DNA from: Hyphomicrobiales bacterium
GTDB taxonomy: Bacteria; Pseudomonadota; Alphaproteobacteria; Rhizobiales; Beijerinckiaceae
DNA: 64,000 nucleotides
Assembly: GCA_027483895.1 (NCBI GenBank)
Contig: JAIXTP010000033.1
Span: 1 to 64,000 of the forward strand
Direction: 5' to 3'
The position numbers were made by a program, and so were the translations under genes. Shown one piece after another: positions 52,005-60,353 of the stretch. The number at the start of each line of letters is the position of its first letter. The first letter of the stretch is position 1. The notes beneath the pieces were generated by a model. It searched no databases and was not told the DNA's origin. It was given only the letters and a program-made list of their open reading frames with translations.

Positions 52005-52877
52005 ATGACCCTCGCCGCAACCGCCGAAGCCCTCGACCCGATCCTGATCGCCGCTCCGCACAGGATCGGGACGGTCTCCTTGACCGTCCATGACCTGGAA
52101 CGCGTTCTCGCCTTCTATCGCGACGCGCTCGGCCTCGCTGTCCACGCCGTCTCGGCGGACGAGGCCGTCCTCGGCACCGAAGACCGGCCGCTGCTCCGCC
52201 TTCGCGCCGATCGCTCCGCAAAAGTCCGTTCGCCTCGCGAAGCCGGCCTGTTCCATACCGCGTTCCTGATGCCCTCCCGCGCCGATCTCGGGTCGTGGCT
52301 GGCCCATGCGGCCGAAGCGCGGCTTCCGTTGCAGGGCGCCTCGGATCACGACGTGAGCGAGGCGATCTATCTCGCGGACCCGGAGGGCAACGGCATCGAG
52401 GTCTATGTCGACCGGCCGAGCACGACATGGGTGCATGGTCCGGACGGCGTTCTGATGCGCAGCGAACCGCTCGATCTTCAGGACCTCGTCCGCGCGGGAC
52501 GCGAGCGTCCGTGGTCGGGCTTTCCGGCCCGCGGGACGGTCGGCCACGTCCATCTGCAGGTCGGCGGACTGACGCCGGCGGAGAGCTTCTACGGCGAACT
52601 TCTCGGCTTCGAGGTGACGTGCCGCTATCCCGGCGCGACCTTTTTCGGGTCGGGCGGCTACCACCATCAGCTCGCGACGAACATCTGGAACAGCCGGGGC
52701 GCACCGGAGCGCGAGCTGCCGAGCACCGGCCTCGCCGAAGTCGAGCTTCTGGCGGCGCCGGCGGCGCTCGAAGCGGCCCGCGTCCGCGCGGAAGCCTCCG
52801 CCGACGGCGACCTCCTGCTGCGGGATCCGTGGGGCACGGCCTTCCGGCTCGTTCCCTCCGCGCCTCAGATCTCCTGA
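52005..52877 (+). CDS. VOC-fold protein, catechol 2,3-dioxygenase (CatE) type
   Basis: The 290-residue protein, with AGGAGG 9 bases before its ATG, has two glyoxalase/bleomycin-resistance modules. The first shows GTVSLTVHDLERVLAFYRDALG and ADPEGNGIEVYVDRPSTTW; the second GHVHLQVGGLTPAESFYGELLG and GGYHHQLATNIWNSRG, typical of CatE-like extradiol dioxygenases. In the second module the usual metal-ligand Glu near the end is replaced (DPWGTAFRLV), so metal binding and activity are uncertain. It stands alone, divergent from the TRAP gene across 290 bases, and overlaps the convergent acyltransferase gene by 13 bases. Confidence 0.8.
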   Translation: MTLAATAEALDPILIAAPHRIGTVSLTVHDLERVLAFYRDALGLAVHAVSADEAVLGTEDRPLLRLRADRSAKVRSPREAGLFHTAFLMPSRADLGSWLAHAAEARLPLQGASDHDVSEAIYLADPEGNGIEVYVDRPSTTWVHGPDGVLMRSEPLDLQDLVRAGRERPWSGFPARGTVGHVHLQVGGLTPAESFYGELLGFEVTCRYPGATFFGSGGYHHQLATNIWNSRGAPERELPSTGLAEVELLAAPAALEAARVRAEASADGDLLLRDPWGTAFRLVPSAPQIS

Positions 52878-53944
52878 CGCGCGGGCGGCGCGCCGGAAGC
52901 GAAGCCCGAGGCGGCGGGTCGGCGGAGCCGATCGGCCAAGGGCTTCTCGACGAAGCGGAATGCGACGAGGCCGACGAGCACCGAACCGACGGTGCAGAGC
53001 GCGACGAAGACGAGCCCCGACGGAACCGTCCCCGTCGGGAGGCCGGACTTGATCCAGATCCGCGCGATCACCGAAATCACGAAGCCGTGCAGAAGGTAGA
53101 TCGAATAGGACGCCCGCCCCACGGCGAGCAATCGCGGCAAAACGGGCCATTTGCGGCCCTGTTCGAGCAGAACGGTCGCGGCCACCAGCATGAGTGCGGG
53201 CCCTCCGAGGAGGAGCGCCCGGATCGACACATGGGTCTGCGCGAGAACGGTGCCGACGACGAGGGCCGCGGCGGCGGCGACGAGGAGCCCGAACGCGACG
53301 GGACGTGAGGCGCGACCGCCCTTCGCCCACCAGGCGGCGAACAGCGCCCCGCCGAGGAATTCGAGAAGAACGGGATCGGTGAGCGTGATGCCGACAGCGC
53401 TCGTCGGCCGGAACAGCACGCCCGCGACCGCGAGCCCGACGAGGATCGCGGCTAGCGCCGCGAGCCGGAGCGCGCGGCCGACGAACAGCACCAGCGTCAG
53501 CACGACGTAGAAGATCATCTCGTAATGCAGCGCCCAGCCCTGCACGACGATGGGCCAGATCTTGTCCGGGCGCGTCGCGCTGAAATGCGGGACGAAGGCG
53601 AGCGACAGAAGCAGGTCCTGCAATGTCGGCTTGAGATTGGGGAACAGGCCCGGCAGCAGCATCGCTCCGCCGCCCAGAAGCAGGGTCACGATCCAATAGA
53701 GCGGCGCGATGCGCAGCACGCGCTGGGCGAAGAAGGGGCCGGGCCTGTGGTCCTTGGTCGTCATCGACAACCAGAGGGCGAAGCCGCTGATCACGAAGAA
53801 CATGTCGACCCGGGAGGCCCCCAGCGCGAAGATCGCCTCGAGCGGGCCGGAACCCATCACGTCGTCCCGCCCCGCGGCATGGAAGAGGACGATGAAGGAC
53901 GCGGCACCTCCGCGCAGATAGGCGATCGAAAGAAGTTCCCGCAT
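52865..53944 (-). CDS. Acyltransferase 3 (OafA/YrhL-like) membrane protein
   Basis: The 359-residue protein starts at 53944 (MRELLSIAYLRGGAASFIVL). It has about ten hydrophobic helices with the family motifs: RGGAASFIVLFHA containing the catalytic His, VDMFFVISGFAL, RVLRIAPLYWIVTL and WALHYEMIFY, and SYSIYLLHGF near the C-terminus. These proteins O-acylate surface sugars, lipids or peptides. The acceptor is unknown and no glycan cluster is adjacent. Upstream open sequence belongs to pstS in another frame. Confidence 0.9.
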   Translation of the reverse strand: MRELLSIAYLRGGAASFIVLFHAAGRDDVMGSGPLEAIFALGASRVDMFFVISGFALWLSMTTKDHRPGPFFAQRVLRIAPLYWIVTLLLGGGAMLLPGLFPNLKPTLQDLLLSLAFVPHFSATRPDKIWPIVVQGWALHYEMIFYVVLTLVLFVGRALRLAALAAILVGLAVAGVLFRPTSAVGITLTDPVLLEFLGGALFAAWWAKGGRASRPVAFGLLVAAAAALVVGTVLAQTHVSIRALLLGGPALMLVAATVLLEQGRKWPVLPRLLAVGRASYSIYLLHGFVISVIARIWIKSGLPTGTVPSGLVFVALCTVGSVLVGLVAFRFVEKPLADRLRRPAASGFASGAPPARQEI

Positions 53945-54040
53945 CCGTTTCCGTCCCCCGCAGCCCTCGCCGGAAACACGCGGGATGCGGTTTCGGATCC
54001 ATGGCGCGGGTGCGGAGCGTCGAAAGCGGTAGACGCGAAA

Positions 54041-54064
54041 GACCCCGGAGCATGCTCCGGGGTC
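54041..54064 (-). terminator. Terminator of pstS (perfect 24-bp palindrome)
   Basis: GACCCCGGAGCA and its exact mirror TGCTCCGGGGTC form a 24-bp palindrome 29 bases after the pstS stop. On the minus strand it is followed by TTTCGCG and on the plus strand by CGTTTTCG, so it can end transcription from either side. Confidence 0.75.
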
Positions 54065-54093
54065 CGTTTTCGAAGAAGGCGTGCTCGGTCGGT

Positions 54094-55128
54094 TCAGCGG
54101 GCCGCGAGAGGCTTGCCGTCGGCGCCGCGGATTCCGGCCCAAGCGGCCTCGACCTTCTTCACCACCGCTTCCGGCATGGGGATGTAGTCGAGCTCTTCGG
54201 CGAGCTTGTCGCCCTTCGCATAGGCCCAAGCGAAGAATTGCAGCGCCGCGGCGGCGGCTGCCGGGTCCTTCGGATCCTGCGGAACGAGGATGAAGGTCGG
54301 CACCGTCATCGGCCAGCTGTCGACGCCGGGCTGGTCGTTGAGCGAGATGCCGAAGCCGGGCGCGGCGGCCCAATCCGCATTCGCGGCGGCGGCCATGAAG
54401 CTCTTGAGTTCGGGCGTGACCGTCTTGCCGTCCTTGTTGATCATGCGGGCATAGGACAGCCTGTTCTGCTTGGCATAGGCGAATTCGACGTAGCCGATCG
54501 AACCCTTGGTCTGCACCACGTTGTTGGCGACGCCCTCGTTGCCCTTGGCGCCGAGCCCCGCGGGCCATTCGACGGCCGTGCCGACGCCGATCTTGTCCTT
54601 GAACGCTGCCGACTTGCGGGCGAGGTAGTCCGTGAAGTTGAACGTGGTGCCCGAGCCGTCCGACCGGCGCACCGGCAGGATCGCCTGACCCGGCAGCTTC
54701 AGGTCCGGGTTGAGCTTCGCGATGGCGGGATCGTTCCAGACCTTCACGTCGCCGAGATAGATCCTGGCGAGCGTCTCGCCGTCGAGCACCAGCTTGCCCG
54801 GCTCGATGCCTTCCACGTTCACGACCGGCACGATGCCGCCCATGACCATCGGGAACTGGACCAGCTTGAACTTCTCGAGGTCCTCGCCCTTCAGCGGCGC
54901 GTCCGTGGCGCCGAACGTCACCGTGCGCGCCTGGATCTGCTTCACGCCCGCACCGGAGCCGATGGACTGATAGTTCATCGCGACGCCGGTCTCGCGCTTG
55001 TAGGCGTCGGCCCATTTCGCATAGACGGGATAAGGGAACGTCGCGCCCGCGCCCGAGATCTCGGCCGCTCCGGCCGGTGCGGCGAGGGCGGCGGTCAGGC
55101 CGATCGCGGCGAAAAAGCTCTTCATCAT
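54094..55128 (-). CDS. pstS: Phosphate ABC transporter periplasmic binding protein PstS
   Basis: PstS captures phosphate in the periplasm for the PstCAB transporter. The 344-residue protein has a Sec signal (MMKSFFAAIGLTAALAAPAGA) and the phosphate site ISGAGATFPYPVYAKWAD, GSGAGVKQI, ATDAPLKGEDL and [17 protein letters not shown]. Two ATGs in a row are possible starts; the one at 55128 has GGAGAG at good spacing. The pstCAB and phoU genes are not adjacent. A candidate Pho box lies 126 bases upstream, and paaX is divergent. Confidence 0.93.
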   Translation of the reverse strand: MMKSFFAAIGLTAALAAPAGAAEISGAGATFPYPVYAKWADAYKRETGVAMNYQSIGSGAGVKQIQARTVTFGATDAPLKGEDLEKFKLVQFPMVMGGIVPVVNVEGIEPGKLVLDGETLARIYLGDVKVWNDPAIAKLNPDLKLPGQAILPVRRSDGSGTTFNFTDYLARKSAAFKDKIGVGTAVEWPAGLGAKGNEGVANNVVQTKGSIGYVEFAYAKQNRLSYARMINKDGKTVTPELKSFMAAAANADWAAAPGFGISLNDQPGVDSWPMTVPTFILVPQDPKDPAAAAAALQFFAWAYAKGDKLAEELDYIPMPEAVVKKVEAAWAGIRGADGKPLAAR

Positions 55129-55253
55129 CACTCTGCTCTCCCATGGAGCCTTCCCCGCAGGATGCCGGATCGCATCGCTCGGTCGGGGAACGGACCCCTC
55201 CGGTCCGTGGCCATGGGACTAGCGGGCTCCCATGAAGCCGAGACGACGATCGG

Positions 55254-55271
55254 ATGACGTTTCGATGACGG
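55254..55271 (-). promoter_or_regulatory. Candidate Pho box upstream of pstS
   Basis: On the minus strand CCGTCATCGAAACGTCAT contains CGTCAT twice with an 11-base period, as in the PhoB box (CTGTCAT-N4-CTGTCAT). About 11 of the 14 key positions agree with the consensus I recall. Its place upstream of pstS makes PhoB activation under phosphate limitation likely. Confidence 0.6.
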
Positions 55272-55352
55272 ACCTCGGGGACCGGGCTGTCCGCTGCCCT
55301 TGGCCTCGCGGTCGAATGCCCTTAGAGCAGTTCCGGCCCGAGCGGCGGCGGA

Positions 55353-56279
55353 ATGGAAACGGGATTGCGTTCGGCGGGAATGAGAAGTCGCAGCAAGCTT
55401 CATGGCGCCGCCGCCTCGATCGAGGTCGAGACCGCGGTCGCGGACATCGCGGCGCGACTGTCGCCGCGCGCGGGCGGCTTCATCGTCACGCTCTACGGCG
55501 ACGTGGTGGAGCCGCGCGGCCTGCCGCTGTGGATGGGCAACATCATCGAGATCTGCGGCACCGTCGGGATCAGCGAAACCCTCGTCCGCACCGCCGTCTC
55601 GCGACTCGTCTCGGCCGGCCGGCTCGTCGGCGACCGTCAGGGTCGCCGCAGCTATTACCGCCTCACCGACGAAGCCCGGCTCGAATTCGCGGGCGCGGCA
55701 CGCGTGCTCTTCGAGCCGCATGACGCGACCGCATGGCGGCTGGTGTGGCTGCCGCCGGAAAAGGCCTCGACACTGGGGCCCCCGCTGGAAAAGGCGGGGT
55801 TCTCGCGGCTCGGCGGCTCTTGGCTTCTCGGCCCGTCTCACGAAGGCCCGAACCTCTCGGAGGCCCTCGTCTTCGACACGGCACCGACGGCCCCGGGAAT
55901 GTTGCAGGAGATGGTGGCGGCGCAATGGGACCTCGCCTCCTGCGAAGGGGCGTATGCCGCATTCCTTTCGCTGTTCGAGCCGCTCCGCGAAGCCCTGCCC
56001 GACGACGCCGTCCTCGACGACCGGATCTGCCTCCGGCTGCGGCTGATGCTGGTCCATGCCTATCGGCTGGCCGCCCTGCGCGACCCCCATCTGCCGCGTG
56101 AGGCCCTGCCCGCCGCGTGGAACGGCGCCCGCGCCCGCGCCCTTTTCGCGGAGCTCTATCTGAAGCTGTCCCCCGGCGCCGACCGAAGGGCCGCGACGCT
56201 GCTCTCGATCGACGGCGCGTTGCCCCGCGAGACCGAGATCGTCCGCCGCCGCCGCGCCGCCCTCCTCGCCTCTTCCTGA
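55353..56279 (+). CDS. paaX: Phenylacetate catabolism repressor PaaX
   Basis: PaaX represses paa genes until phenylacetyl-CoA binds. The 308-residue protein has the N-terminal winged helix with SPRAGGFIVTLYGDVVEPRG, the recognition region GISETLVRTAVSRLVSAGRL and GRRSYYRLTDEARLEF, and the longer PaaX effector and C-terminal domains. ATGs at 55353 and 55380 are both in frame and neither has a well-spaced ribosome-binding site; the extra nine residues are not conserved, so 55380 may be the true start. It lies directly upstream of the paa operon in the same direction. Confidence 0.9.
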   Translation: METGLRSAGMRSRSKLHGAAASIEVETAVADIAARLSPRAGGFIVTLYGDVVEPRGLPLWMGNIIEICGTVGISETLVRTAVSRLVSAGRLVGDRQGRRSYYRLTDEARLEFAGAARVLFEPHDATAWRLVWLPPEKASTLGPPLEKAGFSRLGGSWLLGPSHEGPNLSEALVFDTAPTAPGMLQEMVAAQWDLASCEGAYAAFLSLFEPLREALPDDAVLDDRICLRLRLMLVHAYRLAALRDPHLPREALPAAWNGARARALFAELYLKLSPGADRRAATLLSIDGALPRETEIVRRRRAALLASS

Positions 56280-56319
56280 TCGGCCCCGGACATCACCGTA
56301 AGCCGATGGTCGCATCCTG

Positions 56320-56364
56320 AAACATCACAAAATGTATCCGGATACCGATTGTCATGTGATGTTT
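56320..56364. promoter_or_regulatory. Inverted repeat operator candidate at the paa promoter (possible PaaX site)
   Basis: AAACATCACA (56320-56329) and its exact mirror TGTGATGTTT (56355-56364) flank 25 bases. The right arm fills the spacer between the -35 and -10 elements, where a bound repressor would block polymerase. A further ACATCAC half-site lies at 56290-56296. The TGTGAT core agrees with the enterobacterial PaaX consensus as I remember it. Confidence 0.6.
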
Positions 56365-56377
56365 TGAATGATATAAG
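56349..56377 (+). promoter_or_regulatory. Sigma70-like promoter of the paa operon
   Basis: TTGTCA (56349-56354), a 17-base spacer and TATAAG (56372-56377) form a near-consensus promoter in the one clearly A/T-rich stretch of the region. Predicted transcription start is near 56384, giving a leader of about 78 bases before the thiolase GTG, which has GGAGGA at 56451-56456. Confidence 0.75.
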
Positions 56378-56380
56378 ACT

Positions 56381-56392
56381 GACCGATCGGTC
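56381..56392. promoter_or_regulatory. Palindrome GACCGATCGGTC at the predicted paa transcription start
   Basis: A perfect 12-bp palindrome covers the predicted start site. This kind of short GC-rich palindrome is typical of TetR-family operators, including those of PaaR-like regulators of phenylacetate genes in some proteobacteria (recalled, not checked). No TetR gene is in the window. Confidence 0.5.
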
Positions 56393-56461
56393 GGCTATTT
56401 TCACGCCGACCCAAGAGCCTCCGGCCGAACGGCCCTCATACTTTCCCCCGGGAGGAAGCGC

Positions 56462-57667
56462 GTGACCGAAGCGTTCATCTGCGATGCGGTGAGGACTCCG
56501 ATCGGCCGTTACGGCGGCGCGCTGTCGAGCGTGCGCGCGGACGATCTGGCCGCCATGCCGCTGGCCGCCCTCATGGAGCGCAACCCGCAGGTCGATTGGA
56601 CGAAGATCGACGACCTGATCTTCGGCTGCGCCAATCAGGCGGGCGAGGACAACCGCAATGTCGGCCGCATGGCCGTCCTTCTCTCCGGCATGCCGATCGG
56701 CGTGCCCGGCACCACGGTCAACCGCCTCTGCGGCTCGGGCATGGACGCGGTCGGCATGGCCGCCCGGGCGATCCGCGCCGGCGACTGCGACATGATCATC
56801 GCGGGCGGCGTCGAGAGCATGACCCGCGCGCCCTTCGTGATGCCGAAGGCCGACACGGCCTTTTCGCGCTCCAACGCGGTCTATGACACCACGATCGGCT
56901 GGCGCTTCCCCAACCCCAAGCTGAAGCAGGTCTACGGCACGCATTCGATGCCGGAGACGGCCGACAACGTCGCCGAACAGTTCGGCGTGAGCCGCGCCGA
57001 TCAGGACGCCTTCGCGCTGCGCAGTCAGGCCCGCTGGGCCGCCGCACAGGCCGCGGGCCGCTTCCGCGAAGAGATCGTCCCGGTCCGGGTTCCCCAGAAG
57101 AAGGGCGATCCGATCCTCTTCGACACGGACGAGCATCCCCGCCCCGACACCAAGCCCGAGCAGCTCGCCAAGCTGCGCGGCGTCAACGGCCCGGATCTCT
57201 CGGTCACCGCCGGCAACGCCTCGGGCGTGAACGACGGCGCCGCGGCGATGGTCGTGGCGTCGGAAACGGCAGCCCGGGCGAACGGTCTCGTTCCGCGGGC
57301 GCGCGTCGTGGCGATGGCCGCCGCGGGCGTGGAGCCCCGCATCATGGGCGTGGGTCCCGCTCCGGCCGTCCGCAAGGTCCTCGACCGCGCCGGGCTGCGG
57401 ATCGAGCAGATGGACCTCGTCGAACTCAACGAGGCGTTCGCCGCGCAGGCGCTCGCCGTTCTCCGCGATCTCGGCCTGCCCGACGATGCGGAGCACGTGA
57501 ATCCGAACGGCGGCGCCATCGCCATGGGTCATCCGCTCGGCATGAGCGGCGCCCGTCTGGTGACGACCGCGAGCTACGAACTGAATCGCAGGGGCGGGCG
57601 CTACGCGCTGTGCACGATGTGCATCGGCGTCGGTCAGGGCATCGCTCTCATCATTGAACGCGTCTGA
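56462..57667 (+). CDS. pcaF: 3-oxoadipyl-CoA/3-oxo-5,6-dehydrosuberyl-CoA thiolase
   Basis: This thiolase cleaves the last ring-derived intermediates of phenylacetate breakdown to acetyl-CoA and succinyl-CoA. The 401-residue protein begins with GTG ([21 protein letters not shown]) and has the acyl-enzyme Cys in [40 protein letters not shown] and [10 protein letters not shown]. The start and length match PcaF/PaaJ rather than PhaA-type thiolases. It is the first gene of the paa operon, 14 bases before paaA. Confidence 0.92.
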   Translation: MTEAFICDAVRTPIGRYGGALSSVRADDLAAMPLAALMERNPQVDWTKIDDLIFGCANQAGEDNRNVGRMAVLLSGMPIGVPGTTVNRLCGSGMDAVGMAARAIRAGDCDMIIAGGVESMTRAPFVMPKADTAFSRSNAVYDTTIGWRFPNPKLKQVYGTHSMPETADNVAEQFGVSRADQDAFALRSQARWAAAQAAGRFREEIVPVRVPQKKGDPILFDTDEHPRPDTKPEQLAKLRGVNGPDLSVTAGNASGVNDGAAAMVVASETAARANGLVPRARVVAMAAAGVEPRIMGVGPAPAVRKVLDRAGLRIEQMDLVELNEAFAAQALAVLRDLGLPDDAEHVNPNGGAIAMGHPLGMSGARLVTTASYELNRRGGRYALCTMCIGVGQGIALIIERV

Positions 57668-57681
57668 CGGGAGGACGTCGC

Positions 57682-58674
57682 ATGTATGCTCAGATGGTGA
57701 AGACGGATGCCGATCGCGTCCGGAGCCTCGACGAGATGAGCCCCGAAGAGCGGGCCTTCCAGGAACGCGTCGACCGCGGCGAGAAGATCGAGCCGAAGGA
57801 GTGGATGCCGGAAGGCTACCGCAAGACGCTGATCCGCCAGATCGGGCAGCACGCCCATTCCGAAATCGTCGGCCAGCTGCCGGAAGGCAACTGGATCACC
57901 CGCGCGCCGACGCTGGAGCGCAAGGCGATCCTCCTCGCCAAGGTGCAGGACGAAGCCGGCCACGGCCTCTATCTCTATTGCGCCGCCGAGACGCTCGGCG
58001 TCAGCCGTGACGAGCTCATCGAGCTGCTGCACGCCGGCAAGATGAAATACTCGTCGATCTTCAACTACCCGACGCTCAACTGGGCCGATATCGGCGCCGT
58101 GGGCTGGCTGGTGGACGGCGCGGCGATCATGAATCAGGTGCCGCTGCAGCGCACGTCGTTCGGCCCCTACAGCCGCGCGATGATCCGCATCTGCAAGGAA
58201 GAGAGCTTCCACCAGCGGCAGGGCTACGACATCATGATGAAGATGGCCAAGGGCACGCCCGCCCAGAAGGCCATGGCTCAGGATGCGCTGAACCGCTTCT
58301 GGTATCCCGCGCTGATGATGTTCGGCCCGTCCGACAAGGACTCGGTGCACTCCGCCCAGTCCATGGCCTGGAAGATCAAGATCAACACGAATGACGAGCT
58401 TCGCCAGAAGTTCGTCGATCAGACCGTGCCGCAGGCGCAGTATCTCGGCCTCTCGATCCCCGATCCGGACCTGAAGTGGAACGAGGAGAAGGGCGGCTAC
58501 GACTATTCCGAGCCGGACTGGTCGGAATTCTTCGAGGTCATCGCCGGCAACGGCCCCTGCAACCGCGAGCGCATGAACGCCCGCGTGAAGGCGTGGGAAG
58601 ACGGCCGCTGGTTCCGCGAGGCGCTCGTCGCCCATGCCGAGAAGCGCGCCACGGCCCGTATCGCCGCCGAGTGA
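57682..58674 (+). CDS. paaA: Phenylacetyl-CoA 1,2-epoxidase catalytic subunit PaaA
   Basis: PaaA holds the di-iron centre that epoxidises the ring of phenylacetyl-CoA. The 330-residue ferritin-like protein shows the iron ligands Glu61 ([15 protein letters not shown]), Glu91 and His94 ([13 protein letters not shown]), Asp145 and the Glu174/His177 pair ([12 protein letters not shown]). [11 protein letters not shown] and [15 protein letters not shown] are family signatures. It is followed by paaB after 59 bases. Confidence 0.97.
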   Translation: MYAQMVKTDADRVRSLDEMSPEERAFQERVDRGEKIEPKEWMPEGYRKTLIRQIGQHAHSEIVGQLPEGNWITRAPTLERKAILLAKVQDEAGHGLYLYCAAETLGVSRDELIELLHAGKMKYSSIFNYPTLNWADIGAVGWLVDGAAIMNQVPLQRTSFGPYSRAMIRICKEESFHQRQGYDIMMKMAKGTPAQKAMAQDALNRFWYPALMMFGPSDKDSVHSAQSMAWKIKINTNDELRQKFVDQTVPQAQYLGLSIPDPDLKWNEEKGGYDYSEPDWSEFFEVIAGNGPCNRERMNARVKAWEDGRWFREALVAHAEKRATARIAAE

Positions 58675-58733
58675 CTCATTCCGCGGCGGGTCCGGGATCC
58701 GTCGCGCATCTCAAGTTTCGGGGGAAAACGATC

Positions 58734-59018
58734 ATGTCCAGCGAATGGCCTCTCTGGGAAGTCTTCATCCGCGGCCAGCACGGCCTCAATCACCGCCATG
58801 TCGGCAGCCTGCATGCGCCCGACGCCGAAATGGCGATCAAGAACGCCCGTGACGTCTATACGCGTCGCAACGAAGGCGTGAGCATCTGGGTCGTGAAGTC
58901 GAACGACATCGCGGCATCGAGCCCCTCCGACAAGGGCCCGCTGTTCGAGCCGTCGAACTCGAAGGTCTATCGTCATCCGACCTTCTACGACATCCCGGAA
59001 GAAGTGGGGCACATGTGA
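58734..59018 (+). CDS. paaB: Phenylacetyl-CoA epoxidase subunit PaaB
   Basis: PaaB is a small structural subunit that bridges PaaAC units. The 94-residue protein begins MSSEWPLWEVFIRGQHGLNH and has HVGSLHAPDAEMAIKNARDVYTRR, cited in part, the usual PaaB core. Its stop overlaps the paaC start (ATGTGATG), so translation is coupled. Confidence 0.96.
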   Translation: MSSEWPLWEVFIRGQHGLNHRHVGSLHAPDAEMAIKNARDVYTRRNEGVSIWVVKSNDIAASSPSDKGPLFEPSNSKVYRHPTFYDIPEEVGHM

Positions 59019-59797
59019 TGGCCGCCGCACTCGCCCCGGTCGTCGACAAGGCGGCTCTCTTCGAATTCCTGACCCGGACCGGCGACAACACGCTGATCCT
59101 CGGGCACCGCGTCTCCGAATGGTGCGGGCACTCGCCCGTCCTCGAAGAGGACATCGCGCTGGCCAACACCGCGCTCGACCTGATCGGTCAGACGCAGCTC
59201 TGGCTGGGTCTGGCGGGCGAGGTCGAGGGCAAGGGCCGGTCGGCGGACGACCTCGCTTATCTGCGCGATGCGGCCGAGTTCCGGAACGTGCTGCTCGTCG
59301 AGCGGCCGAACGGCGACTTCGGCTTCACGCTGATGCGCCAGTTCCTGTTCGACGCTTGGCACTTCGAGCTTCTCACGGCGCTCGCGGGCTCCAAGGATCC
59401 GCGCGTGGCGGAAATCGCCGCGAAGTCGCTCAAGGAAGTCGCCTATCACCTCGAACGTTCCGCCGATCTCGTGATCCGTCTCGGTGACGGCACGCCCGAG
59501 AGCCGAAAGCGCATGCAGGACGCACTCGACGAGCTGTGGTCCTACACGGGCGAGCTGTTCATCGGCGACGCGTCGGACGACGTGCTGGCGGAAGCGGGCG
59601 TCGCGCCCCATCCCGCGAGCCTCAAGGACAAGTGGTCGGTCGTCGTGTCCCGCACGCTGGCGGAAGCCACGCTGAAGGTCCCGACCTCGAGCTACGTCCA
59701 CAAGGGCGGCAAGCGCGGCGTGCACACCGAGCATCTGGGCTTCATCCTCGCCGAGATGCAGTTCCTGCAGCGCGCCTATCCCGGCGCGACCTGGTAA
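59018..59797 (+). CDS. paaC: Phenylacetyl-CoA epoxidase structural subunit PaaC
   Basis: PaaC has the ferritin fold but lacks a working iron site; it pairs with PaaA. The 259-residue protein contains GHRVSEWCGHSPVLEEDIAL, NTALDLIGQTQLWLGLAGE, DFGFTLMRQFLFDAWHFEL and KEVAYHLERSADLVIRLGDG, the conserved PaaC blocks. The ATG at 59018 sits in the paaB stop; a GTG one codon earlier is also in frame. paaD follows after 11 bases. Confidence 0.95.
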   Translation: MAAALAPVVDKAALFEFLTRTGDNTLILGHRVSEWCGHSPVLEEDIALANTALDLIGQTQLWLGLAGEVEGKGRSADDLAYLRDAAEFRNVLLVERPNGDFGFTLMRQFLFDAWHFELLTALAGSKDPRVAEIAAKSLKEVAYHLERSADLVIRLGDGTPESRKRMQDALDELWSYTGELFIGDASDDVLAEAGVAPHPASLKDKWSVVVSRTLAEATLKVPTSSYVHKGGKRGVHTEHLGFILAEMQFLQRAYPGATW

Positions 59798-59808
59798 GGG
59801 CGGACGCC

Positions 59809-60333
59809 ATGAGCCGCCCGGTCCTCCCGTCGGTCGATCAGGTCCGGCAATGGCTGTCCGAGGTGCCGGATCCGGAGATCCCCGTGATCTCCCTTACCGA
59901 TCTCGGCATCATCCGCGACGTCGCCTGGGACGGCGACACGCTGGTGGTGACGGTGACGCCCACTTATTCGGGCTGCCCCGCCACCTCGATCATCAATCTC
60001 GATATCGAACAGGCCCTTCGGGACCGCGGCATCGAGAAACTGCGGCTGGATCGCCGGCTGTCCCCGCCCTGGACCACCGATTGGATCAGTGCGGAAGGCC
60101 GCGAGAAACTCAGAGCCTACGGGATCGCTCCGCCCGTGGAAGGCACGGCGGCCGACGGCCGCCTCGCCGCCCGGGTCGAGCGCCTCGCCTCCGGCTCGAA
60201 CCTCGTCATCCCATGCCCGCGCTGCGGATCGTCTCGCACCGAGATGGTCAGCCGCTTCGGGTCCACGCCCTGCAAGGCGAGCTGGCGCTGCACCGAGTGC
60301 CTCGAACCCTTCGATTATTTCAAATGCATCTGA
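59809..60333 (+). CDS. paaD: PaaD, iron-sulfur/metal assembly-type protein of the epoxidase
   Basis: PaaD is needed for maturation of the epoxidase and has a MIP18/DUF59 domain. The 174-residue protein has VPDPEIPVISLTDLGIIRDV, TPTYSGCPATSIINLDIEQAL, cited in part, and a C-terminal zinc-ribbon-like region with IPCPRCGSSRTE and CKASWRCTECLEPFDYFKC. The four CxxC-type cysteines of full-length PaaD are present. It lies between paaC and paaE, as expected. Confidence 0.94.
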   Translation: MSRPVLPSVDQVRQWLSEVPDPEIPVISLTDLGIIRDVAWDGDTLVVTVTPTYSGCPATSIINLDIEQALRDRGIEKLRLDRRLSPPWTTDWISAEGREKLRAYGIAPPVEGTAADGRLAARVERLASGSNLVIPCPRCGSSRTEMVSRFGSTPCKASWRCTECLEPFDYFKCI

Positions 60334-60353
60334 CGATGCGGGAGTGAACGCCC

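Noticed and set aside
51805-52008. Small plus-strand open frame in the TRAP-VOC intergenic region
   Set aside because: It has no good ribosome-binding site or coding bias, and its end overlaps the well-supported VOC start; the 290-base gap is better read as divergent promoters.
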